A stretch of 59,756 nt of DNA from Marisimplicoccus sp965655775. Lineage in GTDB: Bacteria > Bacteroidota > Bacteroidia > Flavobacteriales > Flavobacteriaceae. Shown in pieces: positions 59,373-59,756 of this stretch (its first letter is position 1; every line of letters begins with the position of its first letter). A program made the position numbers and the translations under genes. The notes beneath the pieces were generated by a model. That model was not told the DNA's origin, did no database searches, and worked only from the letters and a program-made list of their open reading frames with translations. The DNA lies in contig CBFHHV010000006.1 of the NCBI GenBank assembly GCA_965655775.1, positions 1 through 59,756 on the forward strand, given 5' to 3'.

Positions 59373-59756
59373 ATGCCTGAAACGAAGTTTCGAAAAATCA
59401 ATAATTTAATTGGATGGCTACTGTTTTCAGTTGCCCTAGTTACCTACGGGCTAACTGTTGAGCCAACTGCTAGTTATTGGGATGCTGGAGAATATATTTC
59501 AACTTCAGCAAAGCTGCAAGTGGGTCATCCACCTGGGGCTCCATTTTTTCAGATGATGGGTGCAGTTTTTTCAATGTTTGCCTCAAGCAATGAGTCTATT
59601 GCTATTGCTGTAAACTTTTTATCAGTTGTATCTAGTGCATTTGTAATACTTTTTCTTTTTTGGTCAACCACATTATTTCTTAAAAAAATATCTAAGAAAA
59701 ATAATTTTACAAATGATACAAATATTTTACTTAGTTCATCGATTGGTGCTTTAGCA
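59373..59756 (+). CDS. DUF2723 family membrane glycosyltransferase (partial, 3' end outside window)
   Basis: The first 128 codons are present, from ATG 59373 to the window edge. The N-terminal helix (about 10-28) is followed by TVEPTASYWDAGEYISTSAKLQVGHPPGAPFF (in part), in which the Asp and Glu of W-D-A-G-E and the GHPPG motif are DUF2723 signatures, and then further membrane helices. This family is classed with the protein O-mannosyltransferase-like GT-C enzymes (GT117) and probably moves a lipid-linked sugar onto an exported acceptor. It starts 30 bases after the BNR gene and may be co-transcribed with it. Confidence 0.85.
   Translation, partial: MPETKFRKINNLIGWLLFSVALVTYGLTVEPTASYWDAGEYISTSAKLQVGHPPGAPFFQMMGAVFSMFASSNESIAIAVNFLSVVSSAFVILFLFWSTTLFLKKISKKNNFTNDTNILLSSSIGALA

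Overview
The window is a 59.8 kb AT-rich chromosomal segment from a member of the Bacteroidota, most probably a marine-type flavobacterium with a compact genome. Supporting signs are TonB-dependent receptor architecture with a carboxypeptidase-regulatory-like N-terminus, an alternative complex III (ACIII) plus cytochrome c oxidase locus, DUF2141, DUF420, DUF6249 and DUF2723 families, a ribosomal protein S16 with an Ala/Glu/Pro tail, few Shine-Dalgarno sites, and many Bacteroidota-type -7 boxes (TAnnTTTG) in the short intergenic gaps. Genes are packed tightly: many start or stop within a few bases of the neighbour, and several convergent pairs touch or overlap. No insertion sequence, phage, CRISPR array, toxin-antitoxin pair or rRNA was seen, and no gene-free gap exceeds 300 bases.

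Layout. 1-700: end of rpsP and rimM. 745-5921: glutaryl-CoA dehydrogenase, a TonB-dependent receptor paired with a Tat-exported sugar isomerase-like protein, and a HAD phosphatase. 5930-7469: photolyase directly behind tRNA-Leu(CAA). 7565-14627: a housekeeping run prs, rplY, pth, ribF, serS, rsmA, mgtE, arsC. 14619-16588 (minus): GNAT acetyltransferase, alpha/beta hydrolase, pdxJ. 16656-21333: nadK, uppS, bamA and a Skp/OmpH chaperone. 21343-27712 (minus): a MacAB/TolC-like efflux operon ending in tsaB. 27771-29075 (minus): a small module of two membrane proteins, an XRE regulator and a secreted DUF2141 protein, under the best promoter of the window with a 44-bp symmetric element on top of it.

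29160-34167 (minus): cytochrome oxidase assembly and subunit genes (heme O synthase, two subunit III genes, subunit IV, a cysteine-less SCO-like protein, SCO, DUF420, a small exported protein). 34192-39242 (minus): tonB, gcvH, ruvA, malic enzyme-phosphotransacetylase, ruvB. 39287-50367 (minus): the ACIII genes actA to actF followed by coxB and coxA. Together the two blocks encode a quinol-to-oxygen electron route: quinol to ACIII (ActA hemes, ActB Fe-S protein, ActC/ActF membrane subunits, ActE cytochrome c), then CuA of CoxB and the heme-copper centre of CoxA, with SCO and CtaB for copper and heme assembly.

50526-54832: a SPOR protein (plus), infB and nusA (minus), and tRNA-Gln(TTG). 54888-59756: an alkylglycerol-monooxygenase-like membrane hydroxylase, a large exported BNR/Asp-box repeat protein, and the start of a DUF2723 glycosyltransferase cut by the window edge.

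Most of the window is ordinary core genome. The most interesting signals are regulatory: a terminator-like hairpin with a U-tract in the predicted nusA leader (possible NusA-dependent attenuation), the symmetric operator candidate over the XRE-module promoter, a palindrome at the -33 position of the efflux operon, and leaderless-looking nadK and ruvB. Missing neighbours (no sprA between ruvA and gcvH, no rimP before nusA) and repeat expansions in translation proteins also deserve checking.
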